Notes: generated by a model from the letters alone, not told the origin. A DNA stretch of 8,380 bases from JBGQAS01 sp964498605 (GCA_964498605.1 CAZCHK010000074.1:1-8380); one strand, 5' to 3'; positions 1 to 6,824 are shown, numbered from the stretch's first letter. Numbers and translations are program-made.

Positions 1-342
1 TCCATGTATTACAGAATTATTCTGTCTCATCCAACGAATGCAGAGATAAACAAGAGCACACGTGATTGTCACGACAAATGACCAGTATAATTTTGCCCCT
101 GCTACTGGGCGTGATGCGATTTCAAGAAATATTTTTTGTAGGTAAACGTGAAAATAATAGTTCAATACCAGGTAGTCTTTCTTCCCATTTAAACCCAGGT
201 CCATATACCATAATTCATCTGAGTATTGTGGACCACCTGCATTTTTTGCTAAAACAAAACCTAAAGCGATGGCAAATAGGCCAATAAGAATCCACTCTAT
301 TAATCGAATATTTAGAATCTTTTTTTCAATTATTATGGACAT
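1..342 (-). CDS. N-terminal part of a multi-pass membrane protein, GT-C-like (cut by left edge)
   Basis: An unbroken minus-strand reading frame of 114 codons runs from an ATG at 342 to the window edge, with no stop. It opens MSIIIEKKILN, followed by a hydrophobic helix at about residues 15-32, a soluble loop (about 35-85), and a second helix at about 89-107. The first loop carries an acidic SDELWYMDLG motif and an aromatic NYYFHVYLQKIF stretch. An acidic pair just after the first membrane helix is characteristic of GT-C glycosyltransferases, which use lipid-phosphate sugars on the outer face of the membrane. The assignment as a glycosyltransferase rests on this layout alone and is an inference. 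The ribosome site is weak (AGAAG about 10 nt upstream). The open frame with membrane-protein composition supports a real gene; the function is uncertain. Confidence 0.72.
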   Translation of the reverse strand, partial: MSIIIEKKILNIRLIEWILIGLFAIALGFVLAKNAGGPQYSDELWYMDLGLNGKKDYLVLNYYFHVYLQKIFLEIASRPVAGAKLYWSFVVTITCALVYLCIRWMRQNNSVIHG

Positions 343-401
343 GCTCAAATCTTCTGTCTAAGTTTTGCAAGTATTTATTTGCAGCAATTATAATGGACAT
401 G
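327..401. repeat. 17-bp imperfect direct repeat over the start of the left membrane gene
   Basis: The plus-strand words caattattatggacatg (327-343) and caattataatggacatg (385-401) differ at one base and lie 58 bp apart. On the minus strand each reads CATG followed by codons for SIII. The copy at 327-343 contains the annotated start codon. The copy at 385-401 contains an out-of-frame ATG at 400 that opens a 24-codon frame ending at 326, just inside the gene. It may be a small local duplication or an upstream leader frame. Confidence 0.6.
387..392 (-). promoter_or_regulatory. Candidate -10 box for the left membrane gene
   Basis: A perfect TATAAT hexamer reads on the minus strand, 44 nt before the ATG at 342. 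No good -35 box or extended TG is seen at the expected spacing, so this is only a candidate in AT-rich DNA. Confidence 0.25.
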
Positions 402-597
402 GCCTTCACAGTATGATTGTTCCGTTTTTAATCAGGGAAGCAGAAGATTGTAAATGAGTAAATCATGTAAATATAATTAAAAACTTGTGCCAGTCTTGTC
501 TATAAAATCTACTCTTATACACATGCAGAACAATCTCCCGTGTCGATTGCCCTGAAACAGAAGAATACTTGTACCTATTAACTGGTGAGGCGAAGGA

Positions 598-2490
598 TTA
601 AGTGATCGTATAGGATCGGTAGTGATAGATAATTTTATTGTTCTTAATCCCGATTGTGTCTTTCCCATCTGATATTTGTTTCGATCCTGAAATGGCAGTC
701 CAGTTGAATGTGTATGAAGTTAGATTTTTTACATAACCAGTCAGTGTGAATATACCGCTTGGAAAAATCGATGAGAGATTTGAATAGTATTCGAGGATTT
801 TTGGGAAGGAAGAGTAAGTTCGCTCTGCCATAATCATCACTGCGTTTTGATCATAGATATTCGACAGGGTTTGATCGTTCAAGCTGTTCAGTGCATTGAT
901 GAGCAGTTGGGGAAACTCCTCATTAATGACTGGAGGTTGAACACCCGGTGCAGGTAAATTTCCGATGGCGGTGAATATGGATGGCAGATCCCTTTTACAT
1001 TCGTCCCAGGAAAACCAGCTGGCACCTCTCAAGCCCAGGGACTGTACTTTTCCCCAGAATTCGACCTGATCAGCAGCGGTAGGCGCCCAGCCGCCTTCCT
1101 GGTAAGCCGGGCCAACAGGGAAGATGGGCCGGAAAGGCGCCATGGCTTTGAATTCATCCACGCAGCGCTGCAGCTGGGCAGCCGGATTGTGAGCCTGCAC
1201 CCAGTACATCAACGGCATGTTCCAGTCCACCTTCTCGAGGAAGATTTTCCATGGAAATTCCTGATGGTAGGAAGGGTATCGGTACGAACTGAGCGCGATT
1301 GGGAGGGACGGGAGGCCAGCCCTCAACGCGTTGACAAAGGTCTGCGCCGCCACGTCTTTGCCGGCTAGCTTAAATTCTCCTTCGGCATCGATCACATATC
1401 CATCCAGGTTGTATTTCTTCACCTGCGAGATGGCGATGTTGGCCTCACCGGTCGGGTTCAGGCCATAGATGTAATGCCACCCCCAGACTTGCAGTCCTTT
1501 GGCCCGCAGCGCTGCAACAACGGGGGGGATGCGATCCACCTTGTTGACGGTGTCGTAATTATAGACGTACGGCCCGTCAGCGATCTTGATGTACACGTGC
1601 GAAAGACCTGCGTTGACGGCTTCGTTGGCAATCTTTGTGGCATCTCCCCCTTCACAGTCCTTCACTTTCCAAATCCAAAAACCTTTCCCTTTAATTTTTT
1701 TATCATCAATGATTTCAACTGGAGCAGGAGTGGTTGGCGCGGGTAATTCTGAAATTGTTGACCATATCGTGGGGAGATATGCCCTACAGTTGTCCCAGGA
1801 AAACCAGCTGGCACCCCTCAAGCCCAGGGATTGTACTTTTTCCCAGAATTCGACCTGATCAGCAGCGGTAGGCGCCCAGCCGCCTTCCTGGTAAGCCGGG
1901 CCAACAGGGAAGATGGGCCGGAAAGGCGCCATGGCTTTGAATTCATCCACGCAGCGCTGCAGCTGGGCAGCCGGATTGTGAGCCTGCACCCAGTACATCA
2001 ACGGCATGTTCCAGTCCACCTTCTCGAGGAAGATTTTCCATGGAAATTCCTGATGGTAGGAAGGGTATCGGTACGAACTGAGCGCGATTGGGAGGGACGG
2101 GAGGCCAGCCCTCAACGCGTTGACAAAGGTCTGCGCCGCCACGTCTTTGCCGGCTAGCTTAAATTCTCCTTCGGCATCGATCACATATCCATCCAGGTTG
2201 TATTTCTTCACCTGCGAGATGGCGATGTTGGCCTCACCGGTCGGGTTCAGGCCATAGATGTAATGCCACCCCCAGACTTGCAGTCCTTTGGCCCGCAGCG
2301 CTGCAACAACGGGGGGGATGCGATCCACCTTGTTGACGGTGTCGTAATTATAGACGTACGGCCCGTCAGCGATCTTGATGTACACGTGCGAAAGACCTGC
2401 GTTGACGGCTTCGTTGGCAATCTTTGTGGCATCTCCCCCTTCACAGTCCTTCAACTGCCAGGTCCATATTCCTTTTCCAAGTGGCTCCAT
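598..2490 (-). CDS. Two-copy TIM-barrel (glycosidase-like) protein with a C-terminal NTF2/SnoaL-like domain
   Basis: This 630-residue protein has three parts. Residues about 5-252 and 268-515 are two copies of the same domain, and about 525-630 form a different tail. Each copy shows alternating strands and helices of a TIM barrel: GLSHVYIKIADG, GLQVWGWHYIYG, LDGYVIDAEGEF (D105, E107; D368, E370), VDWNMPLMYW, RPIFPVGPAY and GASWFSWD. The acidic DxE after a strand and the Trp-rich last strand resemble GH25/DUF1906-type glycosidase-like barrels, but I cannot name the family and catalysis is unproven. The tail (LLINALNSLNDQTLSNIYDQNAV ... DGKDTIGIKNNKIIYHYRSYTIT pattern) looks like an NTF2/SnoaL-like fold. 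No signal peptide or membrane segment is visible, which is odd for a wall-acting enzyme. Start: ATG with AGAGGTG five nt upstream. The barrel DNA is GC-richer than the tail and the flanking gaps. Confidence 0.85.
   Translation of the reverse strand: MEPLGKGIWTWQLKDCEGGDATKIANEAVNAGLSHVYIKIADGPYVYNYDTVNKVDRIPPVVAALRAKGLQVWGWHYIYGLNPTGEANIAISQVKKYNLDGYVIDAEGEFKLAGKDVAAQTFVNALRAGLPSLPIALSSYRYPSYHQEFPWKIFLEKVDWNMPLMYWVQAHNPAAQLQRCVDEFKAMAPFRPIFPVGPAYQEGGWAPTAADQVEFWEKVQSLGLRGASWFSWDNCRAYLPTIWSTISELPAPTTPAPVEIIDDKKIKGKGFWIWKVKDCEGGDATKIANEAVNAGLSHVYIKIADGPYVYNYDTVNKVDRIPPVVAALRAKGLQVWGWHYIYGLNPTGEANIAISQVKKYNLDGYVIDAEGEFKLAGKDVAAQTFVNALRAGLPSLPIALSSYRYPSYHQEFPWKIFLEKVDWNMPLMYWVQAHNPAAQLQRCVDEFKAMAPFRPIFPVGPAYQEGGWAPTAADQVEFWGKVQSLGLRGASWFSWDECKRDLPSIFTAIGNLPAPGVQPPVINEEFPQLLINALNSLNDQTLSNIYDQNAVMIMAERTYSSFPKILEYYSNLSSIFPSGIFTLTGYVKNLTSYTFNWTAISGSKQISDGKDTIGIKNNKIIYHYRSYTIT
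1003..1664. repeat. Downstream copy of a 662-bp near-identical intragenic direct repeat (barrel domain 2)
   Basis: Compared base by base with 1792-2453, this copy differs at only three places: 1027, 1042 and 1052. The stretch 1053-1664 is identical. It encodes residues about 276-496. Two differences are silent; the one at 1052 gives Gly480 where the other domain has Glu217. All three lie in the first 50 bp of the repeat, and the DNA outside the repeat is clearly different although still homologous at protein level. Confidence 0.97.
1792..2453. repeat. Upstream copy of the 662-bp near-identical intragenic direct repeat (barrel domain 1)
   Basis: Partner of 1003-1664 at a period of 789 bp (263 codons), in the same orientation and frame, encoding residues about 13-233. 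The identity stops sharply: at 2454 in the codons after WQLKD, and at 1791 in the Asn234/Glu497 codon. Confidence 0.97.
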
Positions 2491-2494
2491 TTTT

Positions 2495-2501
2495 CACCTC
2501 T
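2495..2501 (-). promoter_or_regulatory. Ribosome binding site of the two-barrel gene
   Basis: The minus strand reads AGAGGTG, then four bases, then ATG at 2490. This strong Shine-Dalgarno sequence fixes the start of the two-barrel protein and rules out a longer N-terminus with a signal peptide. Confidence 0.75.
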
Positions 2502-2525
2502 GATCTGAAAACTCAATGAATTAAG

Positions 2526-2543
2526 ATGCAATAGTTGTGCCAA
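2526..2543 (-). promoter_or_regulatory. Candidate sigma-54 (-24/-12) promoter for the two-barrel gene
   Basis: Minus-strand TTGGCACAACTATTGCAT matches the sigma-54 consensus YTGGCACGRNNNTTGCW at every defined base except one (A for G after TGGCAC). The GG and GC pairs are 12 bp apart, as required. Transcription would begin near 2516, leaving a leader of about 26 nt that includes the Shine-Dalgarno site. No better sigma-70 promoter is visible close by. I saw no activator gene or sigma-54 gene in the window, and if the host is a Chloroflexota member its use of sigma-54 is doubtful. Confidence 0.42.
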
Positions 2544-2990
2544 ACCTTGTAATTTTCTGTGTTTGTTATATTACTTGGATGCATACTGCAATAAGCTAAT
2601 ACATTTCAAAGCTGATAAGTAGCCCAATTTTTTTCAAGAATCATGTATTTATGAAAGCTCGATAATGCACTCGAATCCTTTGATAGCAACCTTTCCTCTT
2701 TTTTTCAAGAGTGTGAATAATCTGTTAATTAACTTCGAGATGATAAAAACTATTAGTAAACGAAATCCGCTTATCCGAGATACTTGCACTATTTATTTAC
2801 GACAGCGTTGACAATTTCCTGGAATTATTCATTGAGTAAGTTGGTTTTCTTTAGTGTGCGATTAAACAGAAACGGCAGTTTGAATGCAAAAAGAATGCTG
2901 ACACGGAATGAATTATGACGCATGAGTGATATTATCCTGTAAATTGATCAGTCAATTAGACACGGAATTTTTAATGAGAATATTCTATTG

Positions 2991-4232
2991 TCAGGAATCG
3001 ATACTTCCAAAAGTTAATCCACATACCCACACTATTCCACTCACGAAATGCATCAGAAATATGCTGCAGATTAACCAAAATTTATGATTACGAATCAAAG
3101 CTCTATTTGTAAGTTTTGAAAACTCATTGATACATAGCAGAACGCCCTCAATAAAAACTATCAACAATGAGACCTCGGCACCCCACCAAAAGTTCCCGTG
3201 ATTCATCCTCTCACCAGTTTCCTTAAATAAATACATCAGGAGAATACTTATTAAAAGTGTTCCATAAGCTGCGATTAATCTGGGCTCTAGCAAAATCCTT
3301 TTATAAAATAGGACTAAAACCATTAAGGGGAATGTTATTGATAAAATTAGCCGAGAAATACTTCCCCCAATTGTTGGAATGTATTGATGAATTACTTCAA
3401 ATGGAGCAAAGGCTATCCCCCCCCCATCATCTGTACGGTAAGTTGCCAGAAAAAGAATGCTCAAAAGGATCACGCTTGGTATGATCAATCCAAAAATCAT
3501 TAGTTTATAATTAACATTCTTTTTCCTTATCGACCTGACAAAGGTCATAAATACAATTACAGGTACAAAACAAATGATATATACAGGTTTTGAGATAATA
3601 TTGAGAATTGTGATTGAACTAATTCCAACGATTTGTTTTAATGCTGAATTTGTTTCTTGAAAGTGGTCCATAATCAACCAAAAAAGCAAAACCGAAAAAG
3701 TTTTTAATAGTATGACAGTTGGATTGTGATAAACGTTTATTCCAATATATCCCAAGTATAAATTTCGTTGAGCCAAAGTAAATATGCTTATTGGAGATAC
3801 AGTTACAAGTGTTAAAGGCAAAAGAAAGCATAAAAAGAGGAGTTTATTCTTTGATAGGAAAGAAAAACGATTCTTAATGCGGTGAAAAATTAAAAGCACT
3901 AAGCAATTGTTAAATAAAATCACGACAATTAAACCAGCAATTTGATAGGATAAGTTAGGCCAGATTAGATCAAATTGATTACCAAATACTTTTAGAAGGT
4001 TGAAAGGTATTAATGCTCGAACGATGATAGTGATTTGTTGAAAAGCAGTATGACCGTTTTCGGTTCTGGTGGTTTCTGCAAGTTCTCTCGTCCATCTCAA
4101 GTGCGTAATGTAATCCGATTGATTCCAAACAGCAATAGTTGGAAAAATGAATATTAAAGTTGATAGCAAAACGAGAACTAATGCCAAGATCGTAAAAGAG
4201 TGATCAGGTTCTACTTCTGTTTGTGATTGCAC
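2991..4232 (-). CDS. Polytopic membrane protein of unknown function, possible GT-C/polymerase-type surface polysaccharide protein
   Basis: This 413-residue protein has about ten hydrophobic segments (roughly 14-36, 96-117, 130-152, 171-188, one or two within 199-232, 243-264, 290-310, 317-336, 350-368, 384-406). A longer soluble loop (37-95) after the first helix begins with NQSDYITHLRW, placing an Asp where GT-C enzymes often have one. Other conserved-looking stretches are AQRNLYLGYIGINVYHNPT (155-172) and ETGERMNHGNFWWG (338-351), which I recall from uncharacterised membrane proteins in polysaccharide clusters. The start is GTG at 4232 with a strong GGAGGG site. It lies divergent to the GT2-GNAT operon, which makes a role in surface glycosylation plausible, either as transferase or polymerase. 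Function is inferred; membrane location is well supported. Confidence 0.85.
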   Translation of the reverse strand: MQSQTEVEPDHSFTILALVLVLLSTLIFIFPTIAVWNQSDYITHLRWTRELAETTRTENGHTAFQQITIIVRALIPFNLLKVFGNQFDLIWPNLSYQIAGLIVVILFNNCLVLLIFHRIKNRFSFLSKNKLLFLCFLLPLTLVTVSPISIFTLAQRNLYLGYIGINVYHNPTVILLKTFSVLLFWLIMDHFQETNSALKQIVGISSITILNIISKPVYIICFVPVIVFMTFVRSIRKKNVNYKLMIFGLIIPSVILLSILFLATYRTDDGGGIAFAPFEVIHQYIPTIGGSISRLILSITFPLMVLVLFYKRILLEPRLIAAYGTLLISILLMYLFKETGERMNHGNFWWGAEVSLLIVFIEGVLLCINEFSKLTNRALIRNHKFWLICSIFLMHFVSGIVWVCGLTFGSIDS

Positions 4233-4237
4233 GATTG

Positions 4238-4243
4238 CCCTCC
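4238..4243 (-). promoter_or_regulatory. Ribosome binding site supporting a GTG start
   Basis: Minus-strand GGAGGG lies five nt before GTG at 4232. It is the reason to accept the GTG as the start of the 413-residue membrane protein. Confidence 0.75.
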
Positions 4244-4392
4244 AATAGCTACAATTACTACCGGAATTTTTCCAAGATTAATTTCTTATCGGTTTCTACT
4301 TTGTTGAATCTTTTATCATGGTTGATTGACATCTAAATATGCAATCTAGAATTGGAATATTTAGTTATCAGAAACTGTTTTCATAAGTAATC

Positions 4393-4398
4393 ATTATA
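4393..4398 (-). promoter_or_regulatory. Candidate distant -10 box for the 413-residue membrane gene
   Basis: A TATAAT hexamer on the minus strand, about 160 nt before the GTG start. It has no clear -35 box, and its distance would imply a leader of about 150 nt. Weak candidate. Confidence 0.18.
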
Positions 4399-4530
4399 CT
4401 GATACATGTAGCTTAAGTTCGAACAGTTTTCTGCGTGAGATTGAGCGATCTTTTACCTGAAAATTTGTGTCAGAAGTGCCTATCTTTTCTTAACGCACTA
4501 ACTTGACCACTTGTAAATTATTTTCCAATC

Positions 4531-4598
4531 GATTTTTTCTGATTTTTTTAAGAATCGCTAAAATCAGGCAGAGGAATGATGCCTCTTTGGAAAAAATC
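4531..4598. other. Nested inverted repeats, possible branched RNA structure
   Basis: An outer 9-bp perfect pair, GATTTTTTC (4531-4539) with GAAAAAATC (4590-4598), encloses TGATTTT/AAAATCA (4540-4546 with 4560-4566) and AGAGG/CCTCT (4570-4574 with 4582-4586). Together they could fold as a three-way junction. The A/T runs make the outer pairings cheap, so this is only suggestive. Confidence 0.25.
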
Positions 4599-4830
4599 CT
4601 GACAATGTAAATGCATCTGCGGATCAATCTTTTTTATCTGGAATTGGAGGAGCTCGGGTATTGCTTTCAATCTCTTCCTGCTGGGTTTTGAATAACGGAT
4701 TATCATTTTGGTGCGATGTACCAGTTTCCTTTAAATTGTTGTAGCCTTAAAGATACACTTATAACTTTTTATGTTGAGGTCAGATAAATCAGAAACCATA
4801 CAGCACTAACAGGATCCCCTAAAGGTCGAT

Positions 4831-4839
4831 TGGTATAAT
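4831..4839 (+). promoter_or_regulatory. Extended -10 promoter of the GT2-GNAT operon
   Basis: The plus strand reads TGGTATAAT (4831-4839), an exact TGnTATAAT extended -10 element. The -35 position (about 4811-4816) is poor, as is usual for this class. Transcription would start near 4846, giving a leader of about 37 nt before the ATG at 4883, with a TGAGGT ribosome site at 4868-4873. Confidence 0.5.
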
Positions 4840-4882
4840 ATGTTAAATTAAGGCCGATGCGAATGATTGAGGTACCGTAACC

Positions 4883-5845
4883 ATGGAAAGAAAAAAAACT
4901 TGCTCAGTAGTTATTCCGGTTTATAACAGCTCTAGTACTTTACCGGGCTTAATTTTTGAACTATCAAGTATTTTTAAATCATTATTTACTGAATACGAAG
5001 TAATCCTTGTTAACGATGGAAGCAAGGATGAAAGCTGGCAGATTATAAAAACATTGTCAGAAAATAACCAATCAGTTTTCGGTATAAATTTACTTCGGAA
5101 TTATGGTCAGCATAATGCTACGTTGACAGGAATACTGCAAGCAAAATATGACCTTATCCTGACCATGGACGATGATCAACAACAATCTCCAAAGGATATA
5201 TTGCTTTTAATGAATAAGTTGGACGAAGGTTTTGATGTCGTCTACGGATATCCGATTAAGAAAGCTCAGCATTCCTGGCGCAACTTTGCGTCTTGGGTAA
5301 TCCGTATAGCTTTAAACTTGGCGACAGGAATGAAGAGTGCATATCGATTTTCTTCTTTTCGATTGTTTCGAAAGGAGATCTGCAATGCATTTAAAAATTA
5401 CGACAATTCGACGGTACTTGTGGATGTGTTATTAAGCTGGGGGACAACCAAATTTGGTTTTGTACCCGTTCAGCACAATGAAAGAAAAATCGGTAAATCG
5501 AATTACAATTTTTTCAAATTGGCAAGGTTTGCCTTCGATCTGATCACGGGATTTAGTGATTGGCCATTGAAGCTGGCGTCGTTGATCGGGGTGGTCTTTT
5601 CATTACTAGGAATAGTAGTGCTTCTTTATGTTTTAATTAAATATGCGATTATTGGTCAAAGTGTTCCGGGCTTCCCTTTTCTAGCGTCGATCATCGCAAT
5701 TTTTTCCGGTGCGCAGCTGCTTTCGTTGGGGATCATAGGGGAGTATCTTAGCAGGATACACAATCGATCTATTGGAAAACCTGTGGCGGCAATTAAGGAA
5801 TATACCAACAATATATTAAGGAAGAGTAAAGATGATAAAAGTTGA
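4883..5845 (+). CDS. Polyprenyl-phosphate glycosyltransferase, GT2 family (DPM1/GtrB/ArnC-like)
   Basis: This 320-residue enzyme probably transfers a sugar from a nucleotide sugar to a polyprenyl phosphate at the inner face of the membrane. The GT-A catalytic domain (about 1-225) shows VVIPVYN (9-15), VNDGSKDES (43-51), NYGQHNATLTG (73-83), the DxD-type metal site MDDDQQ (95-100), and RKIGKSNYNFFKLARFAFD (201-219). Two membrane helices follow at about 232-256 and 264-288, and then a basic tail. Length and layout match the GtrB/ArnC group, whose members feed GT-C enzymes acting outside the cell. The sugar cannot be read from the sequence. The neighbouring GNAT gene overlaps its end by 14 bp and points to an amino sugar. 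The ATG follows a TGAGGT site by nine nt. Confidence 0.93.
   Translation: MERKKTCSVVIPVYNSSSTLPGLIFELSSIFKSLFTEYEVILVNDGSKDESWQIIKTLSENNQSVFGINLLRNYGQHNATLTGILQAKYDLILTMDDDQQQSPKDILLLMNKLDEGFDVVYGYPIKKAQHSWRNFASWVIRIALNLATGMKSAYRFSSFRLFRKEICNAFKNYDNSTVLVDVLLSWGTTKFGFVPVQHNERKIGKSNYNFFKLARFAFDLITGFSDWPLKLASLIGVVFSLLGIVVLLYVLIKYAIIGQSVPGFPFLASIIAIFSGAQLLSLGIIGEYLSRIHNRSIGKPVAAIKEYTNNILRKSKDDKS
5818..5824 (+). promoter_or_regulatory. Ribosome binding site of the GNAT gene inside the GT2 gene
   Basis: AAGGAAG ends seven nt before the ATG at 5832, within the last codons of the GT2 gene. It supports this start and translational coupling of the two genes. Confidence 0.65.
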
Positions 5846-6824
5846 GAAGTCAAAAATTTTTGATTCAAAACTGTTTTTTTCGGTAATTCAATCTTCCATT
5901 TACAAACCTTACCGAAGTTACCCGGGAGTGGTCGATCAAGATGTAAATAAATACATACTAAATCAATTCCAAGTATTTGACTCAGCCCAAACCACAGAAG
6001 TTTTTACTGCGATTGAAAATGATAAGGTTGTGGGAGTTGCCTCGTTTTCCTATCTACCATGGGATTCACAGTTGTTCGACATCAGGATGGGTACAATAAA
6101 GCACCTGTTTGTCGACCGCACCCATGCCAGGCAGCTGGATATCTTGACCTCTCTTGTTTCGAATATCGTCGATTGGAGTAAAGAACAGAAGTACTCATTT
6201 GTGCTCAAAAAAGTAAATACCGATGATCTTGTCTCCATTCGTAGTCTTGAAAACAATAAGTTTCTTTGGGTTGACACGCTCCTGGATTATGTTTATGACC
6301 CAATAAAAAAACCATTCACCAGCCTTGCACAACCCGTCTTATTGGGAGATGGAAAAATCAGGCTTGCATGTAAGGATGACGAAAATTCGCTTAAAGAAAT
6401 CGCTTATGCTGCATTTAAAAATCATTTTGGACGATTTCATTCTGACCCCAACATCCCACGGGAAAAAGCGATCAATGTTTATGTGGAATGGATTTGCTCG
6501 TCATTAAATGGGTATGATGATTTTATAACTCTGTTGGAAATGGAAAACCGAATTGTTGCTTTTTGTACGTGGAGATACCCCTCATCTCAAGAAGTGAACA
6601 ATTCTATTCATGTCGGTCATTTGAGTCTGGTTGCAGTGCATCCTGACTTCACAAAAATGGGTCTGTTCTACACTGTTACTTATGAAGGCATGAGAAGAAT
6701 GGTTACGAAGATCACATCTATTGAAACTGCTACACACATTAATAACTATCCTGCTCAGCGCGGATTCACCAGGTTGGGTTGGCAAATTTATGATGCACAT
6801 CATGCTTACCATTTATGGCTTTAA
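5832..6824 (+). CDS. Tandem GNAT-fold acetyltransferase, WecD/RffC-like
   Basis: This 330-residue protein has two GNAT-like halves. The N-terminal half (about 1-160) contains a KVVGVASFSYLPWDSQLFDIRMG stretch (65-87), whose WDSxxF motif is typical of WecD/RffC-type enzymes, and ends with a NNKFLWVDTLLDYVYD strand. The C-terminal half (about 174-330) begins GKIRLACKDDENSLKEIA, then FGRFHSDPNIPREKA (199-213), HLSLVAVHPDFTKMGLFYT (263-281, the acetyl-CoA loop region, with a degenerate R/QxxGxG/A) and NNYPAQRGFTRLGW (304-317). WecD acetylates dTDP-4-amino-4,6-dideoxygalactose, so acetylation of a 4-amino sugar is a reasonable guess. It overlaps the GT2 gene by 14 bp, indicating an operon. The substrate is inferred. 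No aminotransferase is in view to supply such a sugar. Confidence 0.85.
   Translation: MIKVEKSKIFDSKLFFSVIQSSIYKPYRSYPGVVDQDVNKYILNQFQVFDSAQTTEVFTAIENDKVVGVASFSYLPWDSQLFDIRMGTIKHLFVDRTHARQLDILTSLVSNIVDWSKEQKYSFVLKKVNTDDLVSIRSLENNKFLWVDTLLDYVYDPIKKPFTSLAQPVLLGDGKIRLACKDDENSLKEIAYAAFKNHFGRFHSDPNIPREKAINVYVEWICSSLNGYDDFITLLEMENRIVAFCTWRYPSSQEVNNSIHVGHLSLVAVHPDFTKMGLFYTVTYEGMRRMVTKITSIETATHINNYPAQRGFTRLGWQIYDAHHAYHLWL

Larger units (their letters stand above)
2491..2990. other. AT-rich 500-bp gap between two minus-strand genes
   Basis: Apart from the ribosome site and the sigma-54-like promoter next to the two-barrel gene, I see no gene here. Minor features are a 6-bp inverted repeat at 2942-2957 (AATTGA TCAG TCAATT) without a T-tract and a repeated 10-mer gacacggaat at 2900 and 2959. 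No convincing terminator follows the 413-residue gene. Confidence 0.6.
4233..4882. other. 650-bp AT-rich divergent intergenic region
   Basis: This region separates the minus-strand membrane gene from the plus-strand GT2 operon. It holds the ribosome sites and promoters listed separately and a cluster of nested inverted repeats at 4531-4598. One plus-strand frame stays open for about 50 codons (roughly 4579-4745), but it lacks a good start and I do not recognise it. No gene can be supported. Confidence 0.6.

Noticed and set aside
598..2490. Firm call of a GH25 lysozyme or phage endolysin
   Set aside because: Only the general barrel layout and one DxE resemble it. There is no signal, no wall-binding domain, and no phage genes nearby.
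1458..2508. Pairs of identical or near-identical short reading frames on both strands within the two-barrel gene
   Set aside because: They occur twice only because the DNA is repeated. They lie in other frames of a well-supported gene and have no ribosome sites of their own.
2942..2957. AATTGA TCAG TCAATT inverted repeat after the 413-residue gene as a terminator
   Set aside because: The stem is only six AT-rich pairs and no T-tract follows on the minus strand.
2900..2969. Repeated 10-mer gacacggaat at 2900 and 2959
   Set aside because: Only two short copies and no further structure; expected occasionally by chance.
4579..4745. Plus-strand frame open for about 50 codons, with GGAGGA before a TTG near 4660
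   Set aside because: The downstream part would be only 27 or so residues, no family is recognised, and the frame begins after a stop without ATG or GTG. Most likely chance.
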